From Ligustrum vulgare (taxonomy: Eukaryota; Streptophyta; Magnoliopsida; Lamiales; Oleaceae): DNA of 64,000 nucleotides. Where the stretch lies: assembly GCA_963555705.1 (NCBI GenBank), contig OY743180.1:40084129-40148128 (forward strand), read 5' to 3'. The notes under the pieces are model-generated. The model made no database searches and was not told the DNA's origin. It was given only the letters and a program-made list of their open reading frames with translations. The position numbers and the translations under genes were made by a program. Position 1 is the stretch's first letter, and each line of letters starts with the position of its first letter. This document shows positions 25,661-37,140 of this stretch, in pieces.

Positions 25661-26081
25661 CAGGAAGTGTTGTCAAATTTTCAAATTAAGAGTTATGCTG
25701 AAACTTAAATCAATCAAACACATTAAACTTCCAGTTCCCCAGGAATTCAATTCCCTAGAATTCGTTTTTTTCACCCAAATTTCACCCTTGCTATCAAACG
25801 GACCCTTATAAGAAATTACCACTCTAGTCCCTAACATCTATCAGATACTATTTTTAGTACAATAATAGAATAACTATACATATTTCAACACTCCCCTTAA
25901 GTTGGTGCGTAGATATCACACATCCCCCAACTTGGATATAAATGTATAGATATCATGTCTGCTAGTTGATTTGCACACTTAATATGTGGAATCTCTATAT
26001 TCTAGGAATCGAGATTGTCTTTGATGTAGTTTCTATCAAGCTTAACGTGCTTTGTTCCATCATGCTATACTGGATTGTTGG

Positions 26082-28255
26082 CTATTTCAATAGTTGTAGT
26101 GTTGTCAAAAGAGTAACAGGTTTGCTTGGACCAAAACCAAGTTCACTAAGAAGAATCTTCAATCGCGTAAGCTCAGTAATTGCATGATGCAAAGCACTAT
26201 ATTCTGTCTCCGCACTAGATAGTGAAACAACATTTTGTTTCTTACGTCTCCAAGTAACAAGATTTCCCCCAACAAATGAAACATATCCCGGCGTAAATTT
26301 GCTGTCCAATCTCGATCTAGAAAAATCAAAATCCGTGTAATTCACAATATCTAGACGGTCCCTTTAAGAGTATAAAATGCCCTTGCTGGGAGAGGACTTC
26401 AAATATGCCAAAATATGGATAACTGCATTCATGTGCTGATCACTTGGATTATGTATGAACTGGCTCACAACACTCACCGCATATGACAAATCTAGACTTA
26501 TGTAAGTCAAATTGATCTATTTCCCTACCAATCGCTGAAATCTCTCTTTGTTGGTAGGAGTTTGATCAGGATAGATAGATAGATAGATAGACAGACCATG
26601 ATTCACCTCAATAGGTATATCTATAGGAGCACAAGCCGATATACCAGTTTCAGCTAAAAGATCAAGAACATACTTACGTTGTGAAAGAACAAGTCTTTGC
26701 TTGGATCTTGATACCTCAATACCCAAGAAATACTTTAGAGCACCCAAGTCTTTCATTTCAAACCCCCTTGTCAGATGAATTTGAAGAATTTTAATTTTAC
26801 CAGGGTTACTACCAGTAACAATCATGTCACCTACATACACAATGAATAGGGTAACAGCATGACCGTTTCTTTTATGAAATAAAGTATGATAAGCTAAAGT
26901 CTGTTTAAAACCATACCTCTTCATCGAGAAACTAAACCTTCCAAACCACGCCTTGGTGATTGTTTTAATCCATATAGAGCCTTCTTTAATTTACATACCT
27001 TACCCCCTGGAGGAGTAAACCTGGTGGTGGATCCATGTACGCTTCTTCTATCAGATCGCCATGGAGAAATGCATTTTTTACATCAAATTGTCTCAATGGC
27101 CAGTCCGGATTGACTGCTAATGACAATATGACTCTAAGTGTGTTAATCTTTGCTACATGATCAAAAGTCTCCTGATAATCAATCCAATAGGTTCGTGAGT
27201 AACTTTGGCAACCAATCTCACATTTGCACCTCACAGTATTTTTTCCTGGTGGTAAAGAGACCATCTCCCAAGTAGAGTTCTTTTGGAGAGCATTCATTTC
27301 TTCTACCATAGCAGATTTCCACTTTGTTGTGGTGTGTAAGCACAAATTGTCTGGTGGAAAATGCCGTGATTCGCGAAGTTGGCAAGGGTTTGTTTCACAA
27401 ACTGACGACCGTTGTCAGAATAAAAACCTTAACATGAGTATGAAATTGTATCTCAACCGTTTTTAAGAATTGAGGAATAAAATGCACGACGTCACCTTTG
27501 GATTTTAGCAAATATACCCAACAGATTCTAGTTCAGTCATTTTTTTAACCATATCTAGTACAGTCATCAATAAAAGAAACAAAATATTTTTTACCACAGG
27601 CAGATTGAGTAGAAAAAGAGCCCCAAACATCAGTATGAACCCAAGCAAAAGGTATTTAGACTGATTTTAAAAGGTACACGATGATTTTTGGCTAAAATAT
27701 ATTGTTTACATCGCATATTATAATTAGGAATATTCTGGAACAAATTTGGAAACAAGTGTTTTAAATAAAATAAAAAAAAGAGATGTCCTAAACGACAATG
27801 CCACAAGAGGATCACGTCTCTAGGAGAAAGTCTATTAACTACTTAGAGGTCAGCACCAGCCTTTTATTGCAACTTACGACACAATGAGAAGGTGAGAAGG
27901 TTACAGAACAATTTAGATTTTTTGTAATTTGACTGATGGATAATAGATTGGTAGACAATGTAGGTGCAAGTAAGACAGAAGACAGGGATAAAGTAGGTGA
28001 AAATGAAACATTTTCAACCTCAGTAATTTGGACAGGAGTTCCATTAGCCACCTGGACAGACTGAATAGGTGAAGTAGTCAAAGAACCAAGTGTAGAATGA
28101 TTGCAAGTAAAATGATCAGTAGCTCCAGAATCGAAAACCCAAGAGTCAGATATAGTTGAAATGGATGCTAAACTAAAAATACATTTCCCATGTGACAATC
28201 GAGAAACATGAGATGTCTCGTGAATTAATGGCGGCAAAACCATGTTCTCAGTCAT
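26082..28255 (-). pseudogene. Copia pol remnant
   Basis: Minus-strand blocks, in order: protease at 27839-28255 with SWVFDSGATDHFT (active-site DSGA); GAG-pre-integrase finger at 27630-27815 with LWHCRLGH; RT at 26986-27345 with WPLRQFDVKNAFLHGDL; RT palm at 26517-26924 with IVYVGDMIVTGSN, where the catalytic YVDD is YVGD; RNase H end at 26082-26345 with KKQNVVSLSSAETEY. Most of the integrase core is lost. A (TAGA)n run interrupts the RT end near 26570-26592. Frameshifts and the lost catalytic Asp mean it is inactive. Confidence 0.82.
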
Positions 28256-28770
28256 TTTTCAATAGCTAATGGATTATATAACCTTAATAATCAATACCCA
28301 CAAATTTCACAGATGCTGAAAAAATGCACAATACAACCTGAGCCAACAAGAGTAGCAAATTTCACCTTAAATGTCATAAATCTAATAGTAATAAAATCTA
28401 GAATTATCATTCATTCCACAAAAGGTAACATGTAACATTCTATCAAAAACGATAAAACTAGTTCATCTGAGAAGCACAAGGCACAAAGTAGACCTTTCAA
28501 TCGGTAAAAAAAATAAAAAAAATAAAAATAAAAAAGGGAAATAGCCACAAATTAACTGGGAAGAAAACAAGTCAATTGGGACGAGAACAATTTAGCTATC
28601 TTACAGAAGAATAGCCCAGAGAGAGGTGCCTGAAGTAGACTGAAGCTTGAACGGAAGGAATGACCAACTGGAGTTGCTGACAATATCGCGCAGGGAGAAA
28701 AAATGGCAAGTTTGAGCACGGTTTCTAGGTTCGCACAGGGAAAATGTAGGGAGAAAATGAAGACATTAGG

Positions 28771-29785
28771 CTGCGTTCTCTTTATGTTTCAATTTTCTAT
28801 TTTCATTTTCGAAAATGTTTTCTCTTTGTTATTTCTAAAACTATTCTCGAAAATGAAATGCTGGAAAACACGTTCTGTTTGGATTTTTTTTCAGAAAACT
28901 ATTTTGCCCTTGTTTGATTCTCATTAAAAGTGAGGTCCACAATATTTGACTTTTTAACTAAATCTTAATCATCCATTCCACTAAATATTACTATTCATTT
29001 GAAAAAATCTCTTTTTAAATAATACGAAACACACACTTTGTACACTTGTAATTATATTACATGTGATTATATATATATAGACACAGACACACATTCAACA
29101 TTCATACATATATGATATACACAATATAAATGAAATAGAGATGTCATATTTGATTATGCCAAAAAAGTTCAAAAATCCATACATTCATCAATGATGCCCT
29201 AATTTTTTACAATACAAAAATAAAAAAGAAATGTTTAATAATTGAGCACATGATACATCATAAGAAAGATTATTGAATTTGGAGTTTGACGCAAAAAACG
29301 GAGTGCAATTTGAAGTTGTAGATCAAAAGTTATATATGTTTGAAGACAATGACCTATAAAGCAAATACGGGAAAGACTAAATTGAAAGAAAAGTAAAATT
29401 TGCGGACTAATGTGCAAGAAAATCTAAAGTTTAAGGATCTAATTTGCAAATAAATTAGGGTATTTTCGAAAGAAATTTCAAATTTTGAGGATTAAAATGA
29501 CAAATTTTGAAAACCGGGGACCGATAATGTAATTAAAATGACAAATTTTGACCAATTTCAGATTTTTTAGGATTTTATTTTATTTTTTAAAAAGGAAAAC
29601 GCGGAAAGCGGGAAAACGCGTTTTCCTTTTTTTTAGTTCAAATGAATGGAAAACGTGAATTCCGCGTTTTCTATTTCCTTTACAAATTTGGAAAACGTTT
29701 TCGAAATTTTTTCTCGAAAACGGCGCAAGAGAACACGTTTTCCGAGCTTTCGGAAAACGACTGGAAAGCGCCAAAGAGAACGCAT
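28771..29785. mobile_element. 1-kb TIR element (hAT-like, no transposase)
   Basis: Terminal inverted repeats CTGCGTTCTCTTT (28771-28783) and AAAGAGAACGCAT (29773-29785) match at 12 of 13 positions. The flanks carry a direct CATTAGG (28764-28770 and 29786-29792); with the preceding base this is 7 of 8, near the 8 bp of hAT. The ends are rich in TTTTCGAAAAC motifs in both orientations. It inserted in the decayed Copia. Confidence 0.75.
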
Positions 29786-29928
29786 CATTAGGTTTCCACC
29801 TTAAAGCCTAGTCGCCGCCACCTAGGTAGGTCGTCGTGAGTGTCGGCAGTGCTTGACTGGGCTGGGGAAAGGGGGAAAGGAAGGAGAAAAGGACTGATTG
29901 CTAGGGAATTACCCTAGCTCTGATACCA

Positions 29929-30077
29929 TGTTGATATTAAGGGGAAATAACTTTTTTCCATTTCTTAATTGGTAAGTATATACAATAGATATTACAAGAA
30001 ATTACCACTCTAGTCCCTAACATTTATTAGATATACTATTTTTGGTACAAAATAGAATAACTATGCATATTTCAACA
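29929..30077 (-). repeat. 5' LTR of the minus-strand Copia
   Basis: 149 bp between TGTTGATATTAAGGGG and CATATTTCAACA on the plus strand, with the inverted TGTTGA/TCAACA ends usual for Copia. A piece of a similar LTR (CCATTTCTTAATTGGGAAGT) also occurs near 63478. Confidence 0.8.
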
Positions 30078-30297
30078 CTTCCCTAGAGGATCATACGCCT
30101 TATACATATCACTAGATATTTGCCTAATTCTTTTGTTGCATTCAGCTGCATTTTATGATACTTGAGTGCATATGCCATGCTTAATAACTAAATGTAGGAT
30201 AAATTTCCAAGAATTTTCCCATTCCATTGTTCTGTATAGTCCATCTAGAGCGAGTAAGAATGTGTTGCTTCATATGTTGCCATCACTCCTATTGCAG

Positions 30298-32193
30298 GAC
30301 CTATGGATTTATTCTCACCGTGAAAGATTTATCTCCAAATATAGGCATCTTATGGTTAGTATCAAATAATTTATTGTCCAATGTTCATTAAATGTAGATT
30401 TATTTGCCTCTGTTCAATTAAATTAAGTTCTATAAAATATTCATCAACTTCATTGCAAGTACTTTTTTTTTTCCAAAAGTCTTCGATTTTTCAGGAATTT
30501 TTTTCCAATAGTTTTCTATGCAAACATCCTCTTCATGACATTGCCATTAGCCATACGGCTAAACCACTGGCCTTGTTTTCTTGCTTTTGTTTACTTGACA
30601 ATCTCTTCAATGCTTAAATATTATCCTTCGGTGAGTTCTCATCTATCTCTAATCCCATCATGTGTTGTTTTCTATTGTTGTTCCATAGTTCTTATCTTGA
30701 CACTCATTTAGTTTCTTAAGTTCCTAGCATACAAGGATGTAACAAAAAATGATTTAATGTCGTTGTTGCAACATATTGATCTGTTTAAATAGAACAATAA
30801 CGTGAAAGGGGGAGTGGAGGCGTGGAGTCCATGACAATTCATTTTTATTCTCTCCATTTTTTGTTGCGATGGGATGAATGAGATAGAATTTGCTTATAAA
30901 TCTTTCTTCATTTATTTTCATTTTTTATTTTTTTTGTTGCAAAAAGACCTTCTAAGCTTTTAATTAGTAAGGTCTTTAAGCCTTCTTAGCAACCCATGAA
31001 TTTACAGATTTGATTTCTTATTAATTGGAGGAGAGAGTCATTTGGATTATCGAAACTAGCTTAAAGGATATGCAAGGACTTGGTATTACAAATTGTAGCA
31101 TGAAATGGGTGATTTCCTCTAATAGGAAGCTGACAATGGAATAGTGAAGCTCTTTGGAATTTAGAACTCTTGATTTCATGCCCTGTTTGCTTAGTAAAGA
31201 AGAGAAATATGGACAATACTTATATTTGAGCTAGTGTTGTAATTGGAACATATTTTAATTTTACTTTGATCATTATTAATTATTTCAACTCAAAATGATT
31301 GACTCCTCAAAGAAGTTTTGGTATGAAATTGTTTCGCATATGATTCCTCTGTTTGAGCTTCATTATTAAAGAACTCATTTTTTTTGCCAAACTTATTTTC
31401 ATTCACATTTTACCAATAAAAAAAATTGCATGTATATCCAAATTTTTCCTACTTTTAATCACACTTTCTCAAAAACATCACTTGTGTAAGACATTTTTCG
31501 GTGAAAAATGGGGCTCAAACAAAGGCAATATATTTATCAAGTACAATTATTTCATGTAAATTTACTTTTTTTTCAAGGGTGTGTGGAGGGAAAATTATCT
31601 AGATTTCCTCCTGAGGGCTTGAGGCTATGCTGGTAGCTCATCTTGGATTGTAGAAATCCCTTGACTCACTTTGAAATTTTTTCTTGGTATACAAAAATTT
31701 TGATTGACTTGGAATTTTGTATCTCAAATAATTCTAGCTCATTAATTATTTGCCCCAATAATCAGGTTGGGGACTTAGCTCCATACTTAGGTTTGATGGC
31801 ACTTTTGTTAATGAGTTAGTAGGTAATTTTGCTGCTTCATTTTATTTTATATTTTTAGTATGTTACTACAATGTTATTATGCCCTTTCCCAAATGAAGGA
31901 TCTGATATCTTATAAATTATTTGTTATGCAAAAATGCAATTTTTGTTCTTCCTCTTTTGTGGATATGTGGGAGTATCGCTTCTCAGCCCTGTGATGCACA
32001 ACCTATGGATATGGAGGGTATGGTTGTAACAATTATGCATACATATGTATGGGCTTTCTTCCGAAGTTATGTATAATACATAATGTAGATGATAATATTC
32101 CTTCCTAGATATCTTAACTCAAATGGAATTTTGAAGGGTGTTGGGAATGCCAACTTCTACTATTCAACTTCAATGGCATATGCTTGCTTTCAA
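30298..32193 (+). pseudogene. PIGU: PIG-U copy 1, exons 8-12 (damaged)
   Basis: Five exons continue the PIG-U order: exon 8 at 30298-30354 (TYGFILTVKDLSPNIGIL); exon 9 at 30459-30630 (RFFRNFFPIVFYANILFM, then CFLAFVYLTISSMLKYYPS); exon 10 at 31766-31822 (VGDLAPYLGL); exon 11 about 31932-32017 (FLFFLFCGYVGVSLLSPVMH, NLWIWR); exon 12 at 32137-32193 (NANFYYSTSMAYACFQ). Exon 8 begins in the phase left by exon 7 of copy 2. Damage: exon 9 and exon 11 lack the expected AG acceptor (GCAA instead), and exon 10 has lost one base in CTTTTG, giving an early TAG, plus a Trp-to-Met change. These exons are less decayed than exons 1-7. Confidence 0.85.
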
Positions 32194-32220
32194 GTTTCTT
32201 TCTTTTCAAATATTCTTTTT

Positions 32221-32393
32221 TATTAGAATATTATTCTTACCATGTATAGATTAGCATAGAATCAGGGATTGGTTCCATATATCCCTATATTGTATAGATT
32301 GATTTATTTCCTTATATTGTTGTAATTCTATCTATATATAGAGATCAAACCCAAAGTTTGGGATTATCGAGCAAACTACCTAGCACATTCACA
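32221..32393 (+). repeat. 5' LTR of young Copia
   Basis: 173 bp, followed at once by the primer site. It differs from the 3' LTR at two sites (CATAGAATC against CATATAATC; TTGGTTCC against TTGATTCC). Confidence 0.95.
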
Positions 32394-32406
32394 TGGTATC
32401 AGAGCC
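32394..32406 (+). other. Primer binding site (tRNA-Met)
   Basis: TGGTATCAGAGCC directly after the 5' LTR, complementary to the 3' end of initiator tRNA-Met. Confidence 0.93.
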
Positions 32407-32848
32407 ATACCCGTTTTCTGTGAGTTGCTAGAAGTTTTTGTTGGCATCGGCTAAGGACTCTTCCTTAGCGGCACAACCGAGTTCTGGACTTCACCGATTG
32501 CTCCTGGTCTAGGTCACGATCGACGCTGCTCTTTGTCCTTCTTGGTCTAGGTCACGATCACGCCCCTCTTCAGCGCGATCTCTTCAGCAGTGCTTTTCCT
32601 TGGTTCGTTGCTGCGCATCTCAGTCGTGTGCCTCAGAATTTTTGAAGTTCTCGCTCCTCCTGCTTTCTTCCAGTTCCAGCGAGTTCGTCTGCTTCTCTCT
32701 TGGCCGTGGTCTGTGCGGTAATTTGTGTTTGGTCGTGGGTCGTGTGATTTCTTTTTGCATATAACTCGATACTCATTTTATTTGCAAAGTAAATTTGTGT
32801 GGGGAATCTGAAATTGGTGATATTGAGTTCGTATTTCTCGACTTTATC

Positions 32849-33592
32849 ATGTCAAGTGAGCAAAATACTTCAATTTGTGTTCGCTTTAATGGAAAAAACT
32901 ATTCGTCATGGGCATTTCATTTTCAATTATTAATTGAAGGTAAAGGCGACTTGTGGGGACATATTGATGGGACTATTCCACCTCCCGACCCCGAGAGGGA
33001 AAATGAAAAATATCTTGCTTGGAAAACCAAAGATTCCCGGCTTATGGCTAGGATTCTTGGGTCTGTTGATGCTCAGATTATTCTTAATCTCATGCCATAT
33101 AAAACAGCTCATACTATGTGGGAATATTTGAAGAAAATCTATACTCAAAATAATAATGCTAGGCGACTTCAATTGGAGTTTGAATTGGACACATTCTCTC
33201 AGGATTCTCGCACTATTGAAGAGTACTATTCTGGCTTTTCTAATCTTTGGACTGAGTATACAGATATTGTATATACTTCTGTTCCAGCTGCAAGTTTGGA
33301 GGTTGTCCAAGCTGTGCATGAAGTAACTAAAAGAGATCAATTTCTCATGAAATTGCGACCTGACTTTGAATCTATTCGATCCAGCCTCATGCACCGAGAC
33401 CCTCTTCCCAGTTTGGATGGTTGTTTGGGTGAGTTGCTAACGGAGGAACAACGACTTATTACTCATACATCGCTGGAACATCTACAGAGTCAGACTGCTC
33501 CAGTTTCTGTTGCGTATGCTGCTCAAGGAAAATCTAAAACTCGTGATATTCTAGTGTGCAGTGTTACCGCTGTAAGGGTTTCGGTCATATAG
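32849..33592 (+). pseudogene. Copia gag
   Basis: The frame opens further upstream at 32795, but MSSEQNTSICVRFNGKNYSS at 32849 is the more likely start because it begins the conserved gag N-terminus. The body has the Copia capsid-type region (WAFHFQLLIEGK, AHTMWEYLKKIY, FLMKLRPDF). Around 33554 one base is missing compared with the family pattern, so the frame runs out at 33592 just before the zinc knuckle, which continues in the -1 frame (QCYRCKGFGH from 33559). Copia gag and pol are normally in one frame, so this is probably a lesion rather than programmed frameshifting. Confidence 0.88.
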
Positions 33593-34535
33593 CTTCACAA
33601 TGTCCCAGAAAAGTTTGCAATTATTGTAAGAAGCCTGGACACATTCTCAAAGAGCGTCCTACTCGTCCTCCACGCAAACATGAAACAAGTTATGTTGCTT
33701 CAGCTTCTAGTTCAGCTCAACACATTGTTGCCCCTCAAGTTCCAACCTCTTCCAGTTCTTCCCCTGCCTCAATCACTCCTGAAATGATCCAACAAATGAT
33801 TATCTCTGCTTTATCAGCCTTGGGACTCTCAGGTAATAAAAAATCTACTTCTTCTCCTTGGTTGTTAGACTCAGGTGCTTCTAACCATATGACTCATGAT
33901 CCTAGATTACTTAGTAAAGTTAGACCGTATACTGGCTTTCTTCAAATACACACTGCTAATGGTAACACCCTTCCTATCACAGTCGTAGGTGATATTTCAC
34001 CAGACTTGCCAAATGTGCTAGTCTCCCCTCAATTATCTTCCAATCTTATCTCAGTTGGTCAACTTGTTGATAACAATTGTACTGTGTCTTTTTCTTCTTC
34101 TGGTTGTCTTGTGCAGGATCAGGTGTCAGGACGGACGATAGTGAAGGGGTCTAAGGACGGGCGTCTCTTTCCCATTTCTGTTTTACCGAAGCCTATTTTA
34201 TCTTTTCCTCTAGTTTGTAATTCTGCTACTTTTGATGTTCTTGCTTGGCATAAGAAATTGGGACATCCCAATTCTCATGTGTTACAACAATTGTTGAATT
34301 CTGGTTTCCTTGGTAATAAAAGTTCGACTTCGTTTTCATCTAATTCTCTTGAATGTGCTTCATGTAAACTTGCTAAGAGTAAAATATTACCGTTTCCTTC
34401 TCATGGTTCACATGCTTTGCATCTTTTTGATATTGTTCATAGTGATGTATGGGGTCTCGCACCTGTTATTTCGCATGCTCATTATAAATACTTTGTTACC
34501 TTTATTGATGACCATAGTAGATTCACTTGGGTTTT
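33559..34535 (+). pseudogene. Copia zinc knuckle, protease, integrase N-part
   Basis: The first zinc knuckle is intact (CYRCKGFGHIASQC, CX2CX4HX4C). The second has Arg in place of its last Cys (CNYCKKPGHILKER). The aspartic protease motif is WLLDSGASNHM. Then come the GAG-pre-integrase HHCC finger (AWHKKLGHPN, CASCKLAKS) and the start of the integrase core with the first catalytic Asp (IVHSDVWG) and FVTFIDDHSRFTW. An extra T in the run at 34532-34535 shifts the frame, which otherwise ends at 34557. Confidence 0.9.
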
Positions 34536-34735
34536 ACTTTCTCCGTGCAAAAAGTGAAGTGTTTACAGTTTTTCTGACTTTTCTTGCTCTCATTGATACT
34601 CAATTCTTGTCCTCCATTAAGATCTTACGCTCTGATTCAGGTGGCGAATATATGTCTATTGCATTCCAATCCTTTTTACAAACCAAATGAATTATCTCAC
34701 AACGATCATGTCCCTCTACCCCACAACAAAATGGG
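34536..34735 (+). pseudogene. Copia integrase middle part with nonsense codon
   Basis: After the inserted T, the frame of gag is regained: FLRAKSEVFTVF, then ILRSDSGGEYMS with the second catalytic Asp, up to TGA at 34688-34690. The same frame continues past the TGA into CPSTPQQNGVVERKNRH, which bears the third catalytic residue (the Glu of VVERKN). A single G-to-T change (GGA to TGA) explains the stop. Confidence 0.88.
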
Positions 34736-36945
34736 GTGGTTGAACGAAAAAATCGCCATCTTCTTGACATGGTTAGAACTCTTTTAATTGAGTCTTTCGT
34801 TCCTTCTCGTTTTTGGTGTGAAGCTCTATCTATAACTGTTCATCTAATAAATAGATTGCCAACTCCAGTTCTTGGTAATGTTTCTCCATTTTATAAATTG
34901 TTTGGTCATCATCCCACATATTCTCATCTCCGTCCTTTTGGGTGTGTTTGTTTTGATCATCTGCCACCTCATGAAAGGACAAAACTCACCCCACAATCTG
35001 TCAAGTGTGCTTTTTTAGGATATGCTGCAACTCAAAAAGGATATATTTGTTATGATTCTAATGCACAACGCCTCCGGATCTCTCGTAACGTTATTTTCTT
35101 TGAAAAACAATTTTTCTTTACTTCAGAGCCTACTGCTCTCTCTCCTATGTTTTCTGTGTTGCCTGACTTTACTGCAGAATCTTCCCGATACAAACCTGGT
35201 CTAGTTTACACCCGTCGGCATGTTCCTTCTGAGCCTCTTCTTCAGACGTCAGTCCTGCCAGGTCTTCACAATCCTTCTCCGGAGACATCAGATCCTGTCG
35301 CAGTTGCTACTCCTCCCCTGCCCATATTGCGCCGTAGTTCTCGTATCACTCGCCCTCCAGATAGGTTTGTTACTTCTTCCCATAGCTCTTTGTCAGCTAC
35401 CCTTAACTCTATTTCGATCCCTTCTTCCTATAGACAGGCTATGGAACAAGAGTGTTGGCAAAATGCGATGAATGCTGAACTTAAGGCACTTACAGCAAAT
35501 CAGACATGGGATGTTGTTCCATGCCCCTCAAATGTAAAACCCATTGGCAGTAAATGGGTGTACTCGGTCAAACTTCATTCTGATGGTTCTCTTGAGCGCT
35601 ATAAGGCTCGATTGGTGGCCTTAGGAAATCGTCAGGAATATGGGATTGACTATGATGACACATTTGCTCCCGTTGCTAAGATGACCACCGTTCGTCTCTT
35701 ATTGTCAATTTCCGCTTCTCAGTTTTGGCCATTACATCAGATGGATGTAAAAAATGCATTCTTACATGGAGATCTGAAAGAAGATATTTATATGAAGCTT
35801 CCCTCTGGTATGCCCCTTCCCTCTGCTGACTCTGTGTGTAAATTAAAACGTTCTTTATATGGTCTCAAACAGGCTCCTCGGGCATGGTTTGACAAGTTTC
35901 GCGGCACCCTCTTGGCATTCTCATTCATTCAGAGTCAATATGATGCATCTCTCTTCTTTCACATAACCTCAAATGGTATTGTTTTTTTGTTGGTATATGT
36001 TGATGATATTATTGTCTCTGGGTCTGATCTCGCCCTTATTCAGAAGCTTCAAGAACACCTTCACTCAATTTTTCATATGAAGGATCTTGGTCATCTCACT
36101 TACTTTCTTGGTTTGGAGGTTCGGACTACACCTCATGGTATCTTCTTGAATCAACATAAGTATGCTCAGGATTTGATTCAGTTGGCCGCTCTATCTGATG
36201 CTTCTTCTGTTGATACCCCGTTAGAAATGAATGTTAAATATCACAAGGATGAAGGGGATATTATTCCAGATCCTACCTTGTATCGAAAGTTGGTAGGAAG
36301 TCTTATTTATCTCACCATCACGCGTCCGGACATTTCCTTCGTTGTTCATATTGTCAGCAAATTTATGGACGCTCCTCATCATCTTCACATGACCGCTGTC
36401 CGTCGCATTATTCGCTACCTCATTGGGACTCCTCATCGCGGGTTGATCTTTCCTAAGGTGACTCCTCTTCAGCTTACTGCTTATAGTGATGCTGACTGGG
36501 CTGGTTGTCCCGATTCTCGTCGCTCTACCACTGGGTGGTGTATTTTCCTTGGAGATGCTCTTATTTCTTGGAAGTGTAAGAAACAAGATAGTGTTTCTAA
36601 GTCCTCTACCGAGGTAGAATACCGGGCTATGTCTGCTGCATGTTCTGAAATTGTGTGGTTACGTGGTCTTCTTACTGAACTTGGGTTTCCCCAGTTGAAT
36701 CCTACGCCTCTCCATGGAGATAACACTAGTGCTATTCAGATTGCTGCCAATCCTGTGTACCATGAGCGCACCAAACATATTGAGGTGGTTGTCATTACAT
36801 TAGAGATGCCTATGATTCTAAAGTTATCACTCTTCCCCATGTCTCTACTGATCAACAAACTGTTGATATCTTCACCAAATCTCTATCACGTCTTCGTCAT
36901 AACTTTCTCGTCAGCAAATTGATGCTTGTGGACTCCCCAGCATAA
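34736..36945 (+). pseudogene. Copia integrase end, reverse transcriptase, RNase H
   Basis: A 728-aa open frame. It has the integrase C-terminal region (MVRTLLIESFVPSRFWCEAL; FGCVCFDHLPPHERTKL), then RT with GSKWVYSVKLHSDGS, RLVALGNRQEYGIDYDDTF, MDVKNAFLHGDLKEDIYM, GLKQAPRAW and the catalytic LLVYVDDIIVSG, and RNase H with YSDADWAGCPDSRRSTTGW and KSSTEVEYRAM. All key RT residues are present. Near 36788 one base is missing after HTKHIEV-type sequence (HERTKHIEV), so the last 50 or so codons are out of frame; in the correct frame they reach TAA at 36943-36945. Confidence 0.92.
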
Positions 36946-36949
36946 ATTT

Positions 36950-36962
36950 GAGGGGGGGGGGG
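36950..36962 (+). other. Polypurine tract
   Basis: GAGGGGGGGGGGG immediately before the 3' LTR, the primer for plus-strand DNA synthesis. Confidence 0.9.
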
Positions 36963-37135
36963 TATTAGAATATTATTCTTACCATGTATAGATTAGCATA
37001 TAATCAGGGATTGATTCCATATATCCCTATATTGTATAGATTGATTTATTTCCTTATATTGTTGTAATTCTATCTATATATAGAGATCAAACCCAAAGTT
37101 TGGGATTATCGAGCAAACTACCTAGCACATTCACA
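36963..37135 (+). repeat. 3' LTR of young Copia
   Basis: 173 bp, two differences from the 5' LTR; followed by CTTTT. Confidence 0.95.
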
Positions 37136-37140
37136 CTTTT

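Larger units (their letters stand above)
25806..30077 (-). mobile_element. Decayed Ty1/Copia element, minus strand
   Basis: The 5' LTR is 29929-30077 (149 bp, TGTTGA...TCAACA) with a tRNA-Met primer site at 29917-29928 (minus strand TGGTATCAGAGC). The 3' LTR is partial (25806-25890) with its outer part deleted. A CTCCCCTTAAG polypurine complement follows at 25891. Order on the minus strand is protease, integrase zinc region, RT, RNase H, matching Copia. All domains are interrupted. A 1-kb TIR element sits in the leader/gag region. It lies in intron 7 of PIG-U copy 1, upstream of exon 8. Confidence 0.82.
32221..37135 (+). mobile_element. Young Ty1/Copia retrotransposon, 4.9 kb
   Basis: 173-bp LTRs at 32221-32393 and 36963-37135 differ at only two positions, indicating recent insertion. 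CTTTT follows the 3' LTR (37136-37140) and occurs just before the 5' LTR (32215-32219, one T spacer), the likely target duplication. Primer site, gag, protease, integrase, RT, RNase H and polypurine tract are all present in Copia order. The single ancestral gag-pol frame (start 32849, stop 36943-36945) is broken by three one-base indels and one TGA. LTR ends read TATTAG...CACA rather than TGTTAG. Size and short LTRs fit the Ale/Retrofit group, which I cannot confirm. It lies in intron 12 of PIG-U copy 1. Confidence 0.93.

Noticed and set aside
33540..33592. Programmed -1 frameshift between gag and pol in the young Copia
   Set aside because: Copia elements normally use one frame, no slippery heptamer was seen, and the frame returns to the gag phase downstream after a compensating one-base insertion.
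36221..36726. Minus-strand frames of 121 and 81 aa
   Set aside because: Antisense shadows of the Copia RT/RNase H region.
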